Positions 11,701 through 23,129 of a stretch of 64,000 nt of DNA are shown here, piece by piece. The translations under genes were made by a program, and so were the position numbers. The notes under the pieces were generated by a model. The model was given only the letters and a program-made list of their open reading frames with translations, was not told the DNA's origin and did no database searches. Within the stretch, counting starts at the first letter, position 1. Each line of letters opens with the position of its first letter. The stretch is from Tribonema minus (Eukaryota; Sar; Xanthophyceae; Tribonematales; Tribonemataceae): contig JAFCMP010000114.1 of assembly GCA_017506865.1 (NCBI GenBank), positions 1 to 64,000 of the forward strand. The letters run 5' to 3'.

Positions 11701-14700
11701 ATGCTGGGATGTGGGCAGTTTCAGGCACGGAGCGCCTGAGTGGCCCCGCTAAACCGCAGTTTCGGCGGTCCCAGCCCTTCTGCTCGTGCGTGGCAGACGA
11801 CGCTGACCCTCTATACTCTCTGGCCCAAAGTGGTCAGGCGAGGGAGGCATGGCAGCACGGTGGCGCACCCATTCAGGATTCGCATTGTTTCAGGATTCGC
11901 AAGGTAGAGCCTTCGAAGCATGACACCCGTGTGCACCCGCGAAACTGCCGCGCGTACTGCACTTGAGCACTGCGCGTGTGCGGAGCACGGGAGTGCTGGC
12001 CCTTGCAGCGCGGCTGCTACGTGCCCGCTGTCTGCTGCTGTCTGGCCAAAGCAGGCGGGCAACGGAGGTGTGGCATCACAGTGGCAACATCTTGGTATTG
12101 AGCGTGCAACGCAGAGCGCTCGAGGCACGGCGCCCTTGCCGATGGTCGCCCCCCCCCCCCCCCCGCATTACTGATGGTCGCCTGATGGTCGCCACCCCCC
12201 CCCCCCCGTCCCCCCCCCCCCCCCCCCCGCGCGCACGCAGTGCTGTCGGTCGGCCTCATGCTGTGCATCACGCTCATCGTCGGCGTCGGCGTGCGCTACG
12301 TCAACATGGGCGCGGCGCTGCTGCTGTGGCTCGTCTTCTTCTCGCTCGGCTCCATCACGCTCGGCCTCATCCTCTTTGCGAGCGGCGTCTACACGGGGCA
12401 CCTCACGTCGGCGGACCGCGTGCCGTTCGAGAACTTCAAGCCGCGCTACCTCACGGACCCCGGTGCGTCTCACGCTCGCCCGCTGCTCAGCATCTTGCAT
12501 GTTTGATGTTCTTCAACTTCAAGCCGCGCTACCTGACGGACCCCGGCGCATCGCGCGCGCGTGTGTGCACACAGTGCTCAGCATCTTGCGTTGTTGTTGA
12601 CGTTGTTTCTTAGAATTTCAAGCCGCACTACCTGACGGGCCCTAGTGTGTGCCGCACGCGTGCACAGCGCTCAGCAGTCTGCGCCATTCGAGAGGCATCG
12701 AGAGCAGCGCAGGTTGCTGGGCGCTTGTGTCACGGCCCGCGCGCCGCGATGCCGCTCGCTTTCGTGACAGCGCTCGACGTTGCTGGCGGCAGCGAGAGCG
12801 GCGCTGGCTGTTGTTTGCAATCGTCATGACCCGCGCGCCACGACACACGCGGTGACACTGAGCGCTGCTTCCGGTGTCTCTGTGCACGCAACCCCCGCAG
12901 ACACCGGACACACGCCCACCTTCTACAGCCTGCTGGCGCTCTTCTTCCCCAGGTGCGCGGCGCGTCACCACTTGAACTTGCACCGCCTCTCGTAGAACAA
13001 GATCACTTGATTGCAAGGTGCATCCTGTCAGGGCGTAGCGCATGCGGCTCCGACCACAACGAGTGGAGCAGCGACTGCAGGGTCGCTTGAGATTAAGACC
13101 CCCCCCCCCTCCCCCCTGCCCAATCCCTTCTTGCCAGCATGGTTGAGGGTAGGTTGAGGGGGGCTTCAGCTACTCAAGGCAGGATGCCCGGGGGTCGATG
13201 CCCCACGGGACGCCCCCCACGAGCATCAAGCGCCGAGTGCCGCGCATGCAGTGCGTCGTTGCGCATGCGCGGTGGGCAGCTCTTAGGCGTCTCATGGTGA
13301 TGCGGCGCGCTTGCCAACCGGCGGCGGCAAGTGCCAGGCGTTCTTCGACGGGCTCGGCCGCAGCGCTTGCAAGCCTCGGTGTTGCCATCCTCTGTGCGGA
13401 CGCGTTGGCGCGCGTGCCGCGCGCTCCGCGCGGCTCGCACCGGCGAGCGCTGCTGCCGCGGGGGAGCGCGCGCATGCGGTGGCTCATCGCTCACCGGCTC
13501 TTGTTGAACCCGCTCGAACGACGATGATGAGCGCCGCCCCTTCGCTCCGCAGCTACCGCGGCACGCCCTCGCGCGCGCTGCCGACGACACTCGCCGCGGC
13601 CGCGCGCCGATGCTTTGTCACTCCCGTTGCACCTCCTCGAGATCCTCTGTGCCGAGCGCTGATGCCACACGCCGCCTGCACTGCGCGCTGACCCCCTCCC
13701 CCTCCCCGCCTGTTGCGCCGCCGCACTCTCTCTCTCCCTCTCTCTCCAGCGCCACGGGCATCATGGCGGGGTGCAACCGCAGCGCCGTGCTGCACAACCC
13801 GGGGCGCAGCATACCCAAGGTGCGCGCGCGCGTGCTGCCCCCCCCCGCCCCTCCTCCATACGCTCTCTGCATCTGTGCTTGCGTTGCATTGCTGCTTGCC
13901 ACTCCGGGATCTTCAGTCGCTTGCGCACGCCCTCCTGCGTGCCCTGCTCCAACAGCAGGGCGGTATGCAGTCCAGTCAGCAAGTACTGCGAGCGTGGATG
14001 GCGGGAGGGGGGGGGGTCTTGATGTATACCAGTACACATACATACATACTGCCGCTACGTGCGTGCCACGCGTGCAGCCGAATGCACACAAATCTGTAGG
14101 AAGGCCGTTGTTGTTACGAACCGCCATGCCCGATGCTATGTCTGCTCATGCGTGCCCTACCGCGTACGTGCACGTGGCGCAATATGCTGCCTACGCCTTC
14201 ATTGACTCTGACTACAGCCCTTAACACTCGACATCGGCGCACATGGCTGCCCACCCGTCTGCCGACTCCCTCGTTCATGCCATGTGTGTGTGCAGGGAGC
14301 GCCCCCCTCCCCCCTTTTCCGCCCCCTTCCGCCCCTCTGCACGTCACTCAACCCCCCACAACCCCCCCACCTCCCCCCCCCCCCCCGTGCGCGCGCAGGG
14401 CACCCTCTGGGCGATCGCCGCGACGGCGCTCCTGTACCTCTTCTTCATGTGGTTCTTCGGCTGCAGCGTCGCGTACGGCACGCTCATCGACGACAAGCTC
14501 GTCGCGATGCACGTCGCGTGGCCGACGCCGTACCTCGTCGCAGTCGGCATCGTCGCGGCGTCGCTCGGCGCCGCGATGCAGTGCGTCACGGGCGCGTCGA
14601 GCCTGCTCGCGGCGATCGCGGACGACGGCGCGCTGCCCGTCCTGTCGGCCTTTGCGTCGCCGGCGGCGGCGGCGCAAAGCGGCGGCGGCGGCGGCGGCGC

Positions 14701-17700
14701 GCGCGCGCCTGCGCGCGCCGTCGTCGCCACCGGCCTCATCGCCGCGCTGCCGTGCCTCGCGGGCAACCTCGACTACATCACGGCGCCCATCACCATGGCG
14801 TTCCTCCTCATGTACGCGAGCGTGAACCTCAGCTGCTACGTGCTGTGCGTCCTGCAGTCCCCCGGCTTCCGCCCGCAGTGGCGCTACTACGCGTGGTGGA
14901 CCGCGCTCGGCGGCGTCGCCATGTGCGTCGCGCTCATGCTCATGATCTCGTGGGAGGCGGCCGTCGTCCTCATCACGGCCGCGTTCGCGCTGCTCTTCTA
15001 CATCAAGTACCAGAACGCGACGCGCGACTGGGGCGACACGCTCACGGGGTTCCGCTACCAGGTGCGTCGCGTCGTCGCGTCGCGCCGGCGCGTCGAGCCG
15101 GAACGCACCATACGTCTACAAGTACTCATGAAAGGGTACTTGGAAGTATATGACTAGCGCGCGTCGTCTGCGCGATGCGCGATGAGTGGCGTGCAACCGC
15201 GCGCCTTCACGCGCACGGGCTTGCGCTACCGTGTGCGCAGGGCGTCGCCGCCGCGCGCGTCGCCTCGTGGGACGGAGTCTCTCGTATGCTCACCGCGTGT
15301 CATCGGGTTTCCGCACCAAGTTTTTCGCTGCGCTGGGGGACGAGCAGGCAGGGTAGGCGCACGACCGCTGCATGCTGCGCGGAATAAAAATGTACTGTCG
15401 TGTGTCGCTGGTGCGGCGGAAGGTGTGTCCGGTGTGCGGCAGCTACGGCCTGCACACCGGGGTGGCGCTGCCTGCCGCTGGCTAGGTCCGTGTGCTGCCT
15501 TCGCAGCCTCCTCTCGCCTGGCGCACTCCCCGCGTGCAGTCGCTGATGCCCGCCGCATTGCGCAATCGACGCCAGCGCGCGGCCGACAACACCGCTCTTC
15601 TCCGACTACGGAAGGGCACGCAGCTCGATCCGCCGGACAGCAGCGTGCTTTGACCGCGCGCACGCTGCCGCGCCTTGAAGTCAGGGCTAGGGTTAGGGTG
15701 ACCCTAACCTCTAACCCTAAGCGCCTGTCAGGCCGGCGAGGGCGCGTTCAACGGTGGCCACTCTCGCCGGTGCTGGTTCATCGTCCGCTGCTAGTCCGCT
15801 GTGCAGAATCGATACTCACCCCAGCGCCAACCCCCGCCCCAACCCCGCGCGCCGGCGATGCGCAGGTGGCGCGCGACGTGCTGCTCTCGCTGAGCGAGAA
15901 GCAGACGATGCACGCCAAGAACTGGCGCCCGCAGGTCCTCGTGTTGTGCGCGATCGACGAGGGCGGCAACCCGCTCGTCCCGGAGCTGCTCTCGCTCGCG
16001 GGGCAGATGAAGAAGGGGCGCGGCCTGCTCATGGCGGTCGCCCTGATCAAGGGGGACCACCTGCAGGTACGTACGTGTATGTGCGTATTACGGGGTAGGT
16101 AAGTAGGTACAAGAGGACTGCTCGCGACGGTCGTCGAGCGGGTGCGCCTGTGGGCACGTATGTATATGTGCGTATGGTGCGGTAGGTAAGAAGGAACCAG
16201 CGGGCTGCGCATGGCGGTCGCGCTCATCAATGGGGACCACCTGCAGGTACGTTCATATGGGTATGTGGCAAGGCAGGCAGGTACGAGCAGGCTGCTCATG
16301 GCGGTCATCGAAGGGGGCGCCTGCGCAATCGCGCCTGAGTGACATGGAGCTTTTCAGAGCAAATCGACGAGCGGCATCCTCCGGCTCCATTTCTACGCTC
16401 GCTGCACTTCACACTATGACCCTCATCGTGCTCGACTGTGTTGTGACGATGAATCCCCCTCCTGTGTGTGATGCCAATCCCCCCTCCTCCCCCCCTTGGT
16501 GCGCACAGGACGCCGTGCGCGCGGAGGAGGCGCAGGGCGTCCTCGCGCTGCACCTCAAGGACGAGAAGATGGAGGGGTTCTGCAAGGTGAGCGGCGCGCG
16601 CCGCGCCGCGCTGCGCCGCGCGTAGAGCGCGCTGCCGCGACGAGACTGCAAGTTGTGCACCTGTGTTGAGGTCGGCGGTGACGCGCCGCACGCCGCGCTC
16701 GGCAGTCGCGCACTGTTGAGGTTAGCGGTCTCGTTCTGTTGAGGTTGGCGGCGACGTGCGGCGAGCGGCGCGCCGCGCTGCGCGTGGAGCGCTGGCGCGG
16801 CAAGATCGCATCTTCGCCTGTTGAGGTTGCCGGTGCCATGCGCCGCGCCCCGCGCTCGCCAGTCTCGCACAGCTGAAGTTTTGAACTGTTGAAGTGACGC
16901 GCCACTGTTGAGGTCAGCGGTGACGCGCCACGGCCGGCGAGACTGTCGGAGCTCCCGGAGGGCGAGCTCCGATTGGTGCCCGCGCTGCATGCGGCGCTGC
17001 AAGCGTGACCCTTTTTTTGTGATGCCCCACCAGCACATGTTCTGCGGGCCGCGGTGTCCGTTGCCCATCCTTTATACGTACGTGCTTTGAAGTGGGTGTA
17101 TATTGAGCAGAGGGGTGGGCAGGCGGTGCACATGACGCGCCATCCGTTTTCGTGCTGACGGCCGTTTCTTCACTGTTTCTCGTGGCCCCTCGCGCGCAGG
17201 TCTCCGCAATGTCCATGATGCTTCTGTTGCCAGTGACAGGTGCTTTGGAGTGAGTGTATGTTCAGCGGAGGGGTGGGCAGGCGGTGCATATGACGCGCCA
17301 TTCATTTGTGTGTTGACGGCCGTTTCTTTACTGTTACATGTGGCCCCGCGCGCGCAGGTCTCCGTCTGTCACGACCCCGTGGACGCTGCTATCACCATCA
17401 TGCATCACGCAGGCATGGGGACCATGCAAGTGAGTTGTTCCATACGTCAATACGGTATTCATGTACTTCAAGCATGTCTGGTGAATGACGGTGTGGGACC
17501 CCGCAAGTGAGCGATGTGCTACTTACATGTTGTATTGAAATAACATAGAAGTAGTACATATACTTTTGAACATGACGATCATGCACCACGCTGGGATGGG
17601 AACCATGCAAGTGAGTCTTTTTATTGAAAACGAATCAAAAAAATTGTCGAGCCCTAGGTGACAAGGGATGGTTAGCCGCAAGTGCCTTCCACCAATAACC

Positions 17701-20700
17701 GTGGTCGCCGCTGCTGCAGTCATTGGCCACGAGTCAAACGGTGCCACCATAACCACAGTAGGCAATCACGATCATGCACCACGCTGGGATGGGAACCATG
17801 CAAGTGAGTATATTTATGTTTCAATGCGTTGCTTGGGTGCTTCAAAGTATAGTGGACATCGGCGTGGGGACCATGCGACTCAGCGATTTCATGTTTTCAG
17901 GTTGTGTTGATGGATACTTGTAAACATGATGGAACTAATACTATGATGTATCGTACACCGTTTATGGGGATGATGAAAGTGAGTAATTACGAATTTGATA
18001 CCTTCATGTTGCACATGAATCTTTGCGCGCTGCCATCTGGAGAATTCCCGCCAGCTCGCTGCTCTGACGTGCATGGTAGTGGTGCTTCGTGTCTGCTCGT
18101 CTTTCTTGTGTGGCCTGGCATGAACGGACACGGAATATATGTATCGTCTCTTCGCATCATGGCCTCCACGGCGTATTGATTACTGATACCCGTGCACCTC
18201 AACTACACCGTCGTCAATGCACGACGGCGATAGAGTCAGGGTCAGAGTCAGGGTTAGGATTGGGGTTAGGGTAAGTGTTCGGGGGAGCATGATCGCGCCA
18301 GGCCGCGCGGCGCGCGCACGTGGTGCCTGTGTCTGTGCGGCAGCCCGCGCGCACAGCGGAACTTAGGGTTAGGGTTAGGGTTAGGGGGTAGGGGTAGGGG
18401 TAGGGTTAGGCGACCACGCCATACGCGCCTGTATAACGTTACCAGTCATCGTGACCGTCAGCAACCTGTTGCTGTGGCTCCTGTTACCGTTTGCCTGAGA
18501 TGCGCGCCCCGACCCTGGAGGCTACACGTGGTATACATCGAAGCTCCCCGTCACAAAACGGCGCGACGCAGAGCGCGCAACCGCAGTACATGGCATCCTG
18601 CCATGAGTGTCTCAGGGGAATACTGAGCACAGTACACGTCATCCTGCTATACCATACGTGCGTTCCGAGGGATGCTGAGCACCGCTGCACCACCCCCTGC
18701 CCCCCCCCCCCCCCCCCCCCCGCCGCCCCCCCACGTTGCGCGCGCGCGCAGCCCAACAGCGTGCTGCTGGCGTGGCCCGACGACTGGAGCAAGAACAGCG
18801 AGAGCGGCGTGGCGTTCGTGGCAACGCTCCGCGGCGCGGTGCACGCGCACAAGGCCGTCATGGTAAGCGCCGCCGCCGCCGCTGCCGCCGCCGCCGCTGC
18901 CGACGCCGCCGTTGCTGTCGCCTGCGTCCGAGAGAGAGGCGCGCGACCGCCGGCCGCGTCTGCGCACGCGCTAGCGCCGCTCGCTTGCATGTGCTCCAAT
19001 CTTAAAGTGTGCATGCATGCGCGGCGGAGCTTTGGGGCGCACGGGCGCTGCCCCTGCAGCACCCCGCGTGATGCGATCCCCAAGCGTCCATTCACCACCG
19101 GCTGCGCCGTCGCGATCGCGACGGGGTGCGTGGCCCTCTCCCAGTGCGTCTCTCTCTCCACCGAGGTCGACCGCTGCCACACGATGCTGATCGCTGCTGC
19201 TGAACGAATGCGGTGGCAGGTGCTCAAGGGCGCGCAGGCGCTGCCGACGCAGTACGAGGCACTACTGCGGTTGATCATCGTTGCTTGCTTCCGATCGCTG
19301 CTGCTGAATGAATGCCGTGGCAGGTGCTCAAGCGCGCGCAGGCGCTGCCGATAGGGTACGAAGTGCTTCTGCAGCTGATGCTTATTTCTGATCACTGCTG
19401 CTGCGTCAATGAACCCCATGTGGCAGGTGCTCAAGGGCGCGCAGGCGCTGCCGACGCAGTACGAGGTGCTCGAGCCGAGCTGCACGGTCGACATCTGGTG
19501 GGTCGCGCACGACGGCGGACTGCTGCTGCTCGTGCCATACCTCCTGTCGCTGCACCCGACGTGGAGCAGGTACGTAATTAGGGCTAGGGCCAGGGCTATA
19601 GGTAACGTCAGGGTTAGGGTTTGGTTTGGGTTGGCAGGGTCAAGTAGGGTCGCGCATGACGGCGGACTGCTGCTGCTGGTGCGGGTCCTCTTTTCGCTGA
19701 CCCCTTAGGGTTAGGGTTAGGATTAAAAGCAGGTATGTAGGTTCTTCGGGGGGATTGGGGTTAGGGCAAGGTAGCCAGCCCGTCGTGGTCTACAAAGGCT
19801 GAGGTCAAGGCTATGTAGGATCAGGGTTAGCGCCCGGCGATTGCAACACCGGCACAGAGGTGCTTGCGACCGCTCACGGTTGCGGCTAGGTTTCCGCTTA
19901 GGGGTCAGTTGAAGTTGAAGTTGAAGTAGGCACTTGTGGGCACACAGCCTGTTCTCATCTCCCTGGGGCATGTCCATAACCTTGCCGTAGTCGAATGTGC
20001 CATTTACTTCAAGTTTGAAGTTATCCTCAGGATTACACCGCGCTCAGCACGCGCGGTCCGCGGTCACACGCATAGGGGCAACGCAAAGGCGCGGCAACCG
20101 AAGTGCACATCGCGCTCAACGCATGGTCACTGACGGCCCTACCGGTGCATGGCAGTTGGGCTGCAACTTGGGCATGCAACTTCAAGTTGGTGACCTGCAA
20201 CCTCAACTCAAATCATGGGCATCTGATGCAACAGGCCGTTTGTGCACCACAGTGTTGAGCATCGGCGCCCGCTTTAGCCACTGACCGCCGCCGCTGCCGC
20301 CGCCGCTGCCGCCGCCGCTGCCGCTGCAGATGTCAGCTGCGCCTGTTCAGTGTCATTGTCGACCCGGCAGACAACCCGCGGCGCGTGGAGCACGACGTGC
20401 GCGAGTACCTGGAGCAGGTGCGGCTTTCCTCAAGTTGGAGTACACATGCAGATGGTGATATATCTATGTTATCACCCCGCGCACCACCGACGGCGTGTCA
20501 CAGCTCGTGTGGACAGTGATCCCCCCCCCCCCCCCGCCCCCCCACACACACACACACCACCACCACCACACAAGGGCCTCCATTTGCATTGCACGCGTGC
20601 ACTGCGGCGCTGGCACGGTCCACAGTGTCGCATCTCGCCCAGTGCGGCACAAACCGCTCCTCCTTTGACAGGCACACGATGTTGCGCTCATCCCACTTGT

Positions 20701-23089
20701 GTCTGTCGTGGGCGCTGAGTCCCCCCCGCCCCCCACACAGCTCGCAGCAGTCGGCGCGTCAAAGGCAGCAGCGGGGTTCCACGGTCATCAAGGAGTTCAG
20801 CTACACCCACACCCCACCACCACCACGACACACAGGGCCTTGATACGCATTGCACGCGTGCAGCACCGCGCTGGAAGTCAGTCCATGGTGTCGCATCTCG
20901 CCCAGCGCAGCACAACGTGTTCCTTTGAAAAGCACGCGGCGCCCGGGCTCATGTCGTCACCCGAACCCTAACCTATCCGTAACCCTAATCTTCGTGCCCA
21001 TCGCGGGCGCGGGCAGGTGCGCATCAACGCATCAACGCCAGTGTGGTGCAAGCCCGCTTCCCCTTCCAAGGGCACACGGCGTTTCGCTCACTCCGCTGTG
21101 CCCGTTGTGTGCAAGGGGGCAGGTGCGTATCAACGCCGTGGTCGCGTCTGTGGACATGTCAGACGTGGAGCGCAACCGCGAGGCGTACGAGGCGGAGATG
21201 GCGGGCCGCAAGCAGCAGCAGGCACGCCGCGCGCCGTCCGCGCAGGACCGCTACAGCAGGTGACAGTCCTGAATTCTGAAATGTACACTAGGAGCTGTGC
21301 CTCACAATGCTCGCGTGCGCCGTTCTGCATGACGTGCACCGCGCGGCGTTGTCCGTGCAGGAGCGCCTGGCAGGTGTCGTGTACTCCGAAGTACTTCAAG
21401 TTGTGTACTTTGTTGAAGTATACACATGGCTGCGCAGGTGCCATGCCTGGGGACATTCGCATGCGCCGTTCAGTTGTTCCTTCAAGTTGTATGTTTTGTT
21501 GAAGTATACAATGAGCCGCGCAGGTGCTATGCCTGTTGTGTTCATACGCGCCGTTCAGTTGGCCGTGTGCTGTGTGCGTGCGCAGCGCGACATTGTCCAC
21601 GCAGGACCGCTACAGCAGGTGCTAGAGCTGCAACGTACATGCCGATGCACACGCGATGCCTCGAGTCCAAGCATGCTGTACGCACACGTATAGTGGGTAA
21701 AGCACACAGCAGGTGCCATGTATGTACCGGTCCCCATGTACTCGTGGTGTTCCAAAGTCAAAGCATGCCGCTTGCTGATGTACAGTGGGTAATCGCACAC
21801 TTCATGTTGCAGTTTGACAGAGTAGTCGCTGTTGTCCTGAGGCACCAGAAGCGCTGCGTGAGCACGCACGCAAGGCGGCGGCGGCGTGTGCTGCGCGCCC
21901 ACGGCAGCCTTGAGCCCAATCCAACCTGCATCGTGCCGCACGTCAACTCATGTCTTCCCGTACTGCCACTGCCGCCACGCGTGCGCGCGCTCGCAGCCGC
22001 GGCGACGGCGCGTCGCCCTCCCACGCGGCCGCCGCCGCCGCCGCCAGCAGCAGCGGCGGCGGCGGCGACCTCCTGGACATCGGCGCAGCCGTCAACTCGG
22101 CGGCGGCGTACACGGCGCGAGGCGGCCTCGGCGAGCTGGAGGAGCTGGAAGGCGATCGCGTGCCGCAGCTGCAGCACGCAGGCTCGTCCGCGAGCGGCGG
22201 CGGCGGCGGCAGCAGGCTGCATCAGCGCAGCGGCAGCGTGGGGCACGCGGCGACGGCGGCGGCGGCGGCGGCGGTCGCGGCGGCGGCGGCAGCCAACGGC
22301 GGCGGCGCGCACGGCGGCGCGGCGCCGAAGTCGCCCATCCGCGGCGCGCCGAACCTGGGGGTGGAGGACGCGGGGGAGGAGGGGGATGCGGAGGTATGCA
22401 TGTTCGCGCGTTGCGTGGGTGCATTAGTAGCGGCTGTGACAGCGCTCAGCGTGCTGCGGCAGGTCGCCTTCGTCTTGCTCCCGCTCGGGTCACTGTGCAG
22501 CACACACACGGCTGCGGCGACTGCGACTGAACACTCCGTGCCCAGCCCCTCGGTAGTGGGAAGGGGGACGGTCGCATGCAAGCGTTGCGCTGCTGTCCGC
22601 GAACTGAGATGTCTGCGGCAACAGCGCGTCCGTGCCATGTTTTCAGCGGCGCGCTGTGCAAGTCAGCGCGCCGTGCGGCTACAGAGGCGCCGCACCGGCG
22701 CGGCAGCGTGCCGTCCTTTTGCGATGCTAGCCTCGTGACCTGAAGGGCGCGTGCCCGCACGCACCGTCAACGCTGAGCACATGCCGCAGCTCGAACAGTG
22801 CCCGCAACAATGCTCAGCGCTCACACGCACTCGCGCTGCTCCCCCCCCCCCCCAACGACGATTCCCGCTGCAGGCGGTGCGGCTGCGGCGGCGCATGACG
22901 GCGGTGCTGCTGAACCGGCACATGCGCGAGCGCAGCAGCGGCGCGCGGCTCGTCGTCACCAACCTGCCGCTCGTGCGCGACATGGCGGCGTACGACGTGC
23001 TGCAGCTGTGGGAGGCCATCTCCGAGGGCCTCAAGCCCGTGCTCATGATCCGCGGCACGGGGCAGGAGGTCATCACGCAGTTCGGCTGA
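8726..23089 (+). CDS. KCC: K-Cl cotransporter (SLC12 family, KCC type)
   Basis: Electroneutral K+/Cl- symporter of a cell membrane, used in cell-volume and chloride control. Seventeen exons: 8726-8971, 9284-9362, 10104-10212, 10550-10752, 12241-12462, 12901-12952, 13750-13819, 14399-15061, 15866-16066, 16509-16586, 17358-17429, 18752-18862, 19427-19569, 20330-20417, 21123-21259, 21997-22393, 22874-23089. They sum to 3087 nt (1028 aa plus TGA), close to animal KCC length, with every junction in phase. Family landmarks in order: [18 protein letters not shown] entering TM1; SMSAIATNG and [26 protein letters not shown] with the TM3 tyrosine that binds K+ in KCC structures; GIMAGCNRS in TM6; NWRPQVLVL opening the cytosolic C-terminus; [17 protein letters not shown]; and the terminal [11 protein letters not shown]. 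The large extracellular loop before TM6 is short. Exon 16 is a 132-residue Gly/Ala-rich insertion in the variable C-terminal region. Confidence 0.96.
12513..12645 (+). repeat. Ghost copies of KCC exon 5 end (intron 5)
   Basis: The last 30 or so bases of exon 5 (AACTTCAAGCCGCGCTACCT, then ACGGACCCC) recur at about 12513-12548 and again, more decayed, at about 12614-12645. The period is roughly 100 bp. The real donor is CCCG|GTGCGT. The first ghost has lost its GT; the second keeps a GTGTGT. Confidence 0.85.
15682..15720. repeat. Head-to-head telomere-like repeat (KCC intron 8)
   Basis: TTAGGG-type units run directly into CCCTAA-type units with a 2-nt centre (GGTTAGGGTGACCCTAACC), followed by CTAACCCTAA. 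This is an inverted telomeric junction inside an intron. Confidence 0.85.
16199..16320 (+). repeat. Ghost copies of KCC exon 9 end (intron 9)
   Basis: The exon 9 end GGGGACCACCTGCAG|GTACGT is repeated at 16199-16254 with its donor intact, preceded by the same GGCGGTCGCGCTCATCAA context. A second, more degraded copy lies at about 16285-16320. Confidence 0.85.
17095..17215 (+). repeat. Ghost of KCC exon 11 acceptor region (intron 10)
   Basis: About 120 bp up to and including CGCGCAG|GTCTCCG is repeated at 17247-17365, where the second copy is the real acceptor of exon 11. The ghost therefore keeps an intact 3' splice site. Further upstream in the same intron (16672-16930), 'TGTTGAGGT' followed by a GGTGACGCGCC-like segment recurs about five times. 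Confidence 0.8.
17569..17985 (+). repeat. Ghost copies of KCC exon 11 end (intron 11)
   Basis: The exon 11 end ATCATGCATCACGCAGGCAT...ACCATGCAA|GTGAGT recurs at 17574-17616 and 17770-17812 with the CAA|GTGAGT donor exact, and in decayed form at about 17940-17985 ending AAAGTGAGT. Confidence 0.9.
17624..17707 (+). repeat. Dispersed ~75-bp element, copy 1
   Basis: Lies between two ghost exons in KCC intron 11. It shares its layout with the segments at 29672-29748 and 45205-45292: an A-rich start (GAATCAAAAAA), CTAGGTGACAAGG, then an invariant core beginning TGGTTAGCCGCAAGTGCC. It looks like a small dispersed repeat; no terminal repeats are evident. Confidence 0.75.
18230..18410 (+). repeat. 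Interstitial TTAGGG repeats (KCC intron 11)
   Basis: Two clusters of telomere-like units, degenerate at 18230-18270 and nearly perfect at 18363-18410 (three consecutive TTAGGG units, then TAGGGG variants). Confidence 0.85.
19207..19370 (+). repeat. Two ghost acceptors of KCC exon 13 (intron 12)
   Basis: GGCAG|GTGCTCAAG...GCGCAGGCGCTGCCGA is present three times at about 105-bp spacing (19216, 19319 and the real exon at 19427). All three have the CAG acceptor and the same TGCTGCTGAAYGAATG-like lead-in. Only the third continues as open coding sequence. Confidence 0.88.
19573..19870 (+). repeat. Ghost of exon 13 core with TTAGGG-like repeats (intron 13)
   Basis: A copy of the exon 13 interior (GCGCATGACGGCGGACTGCT at about 19650) is embedded between degenerate telomere-like units at 19573-19620, 19705-19725, 19752-19770 and 19820-19830. 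Confidence 0.8.
20560..20945 (+). repeat. Tandem duplication in KCC intron 14
   Basis: A block of about 120 bp (CACACACAC, CACCACCAC, then GCATTGCACGCGTGCA and TGTCGCATCTCGCCCAG) at 20540-20670 is repeated at 20805-20935. A degenerate CCCTAA cluster follows at 20963-20993. At 21010-21040 there is a ghost of the exon 15 start (GGGCAG|GTGCGCATCAACGC) ahead of the real one at 21123. Confidence 0.75.
21583..21625 (+). repeat. Ghost copy of KCC exon 15 end (intron 15)
   Basis: The exon 15 end GCAGGACCGCTACAGCAG|GTGAC recurs as GCAGGACCGCTACAGCAG|GTGCT at about 21600-21625, so the donor is preserved. Confidence 0.8.
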
Positions 23090-23094
23090 GCGCC

Positions 23095-23129
<35 letters not shown>

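Noticed and set aside
18230..19870. TTAGGG repeats as evidence of a chromosome end
   Set aside because: Short, degenerate, in both orientations, and inside introns of an intact gene; the window edges do not end in them.
21758..22424. Minus-strand Arg/Ala-rich ORFs
   Set aside because: Shadows of K-Cl cotransporter exon 16, whose phase fits the flanking exons.
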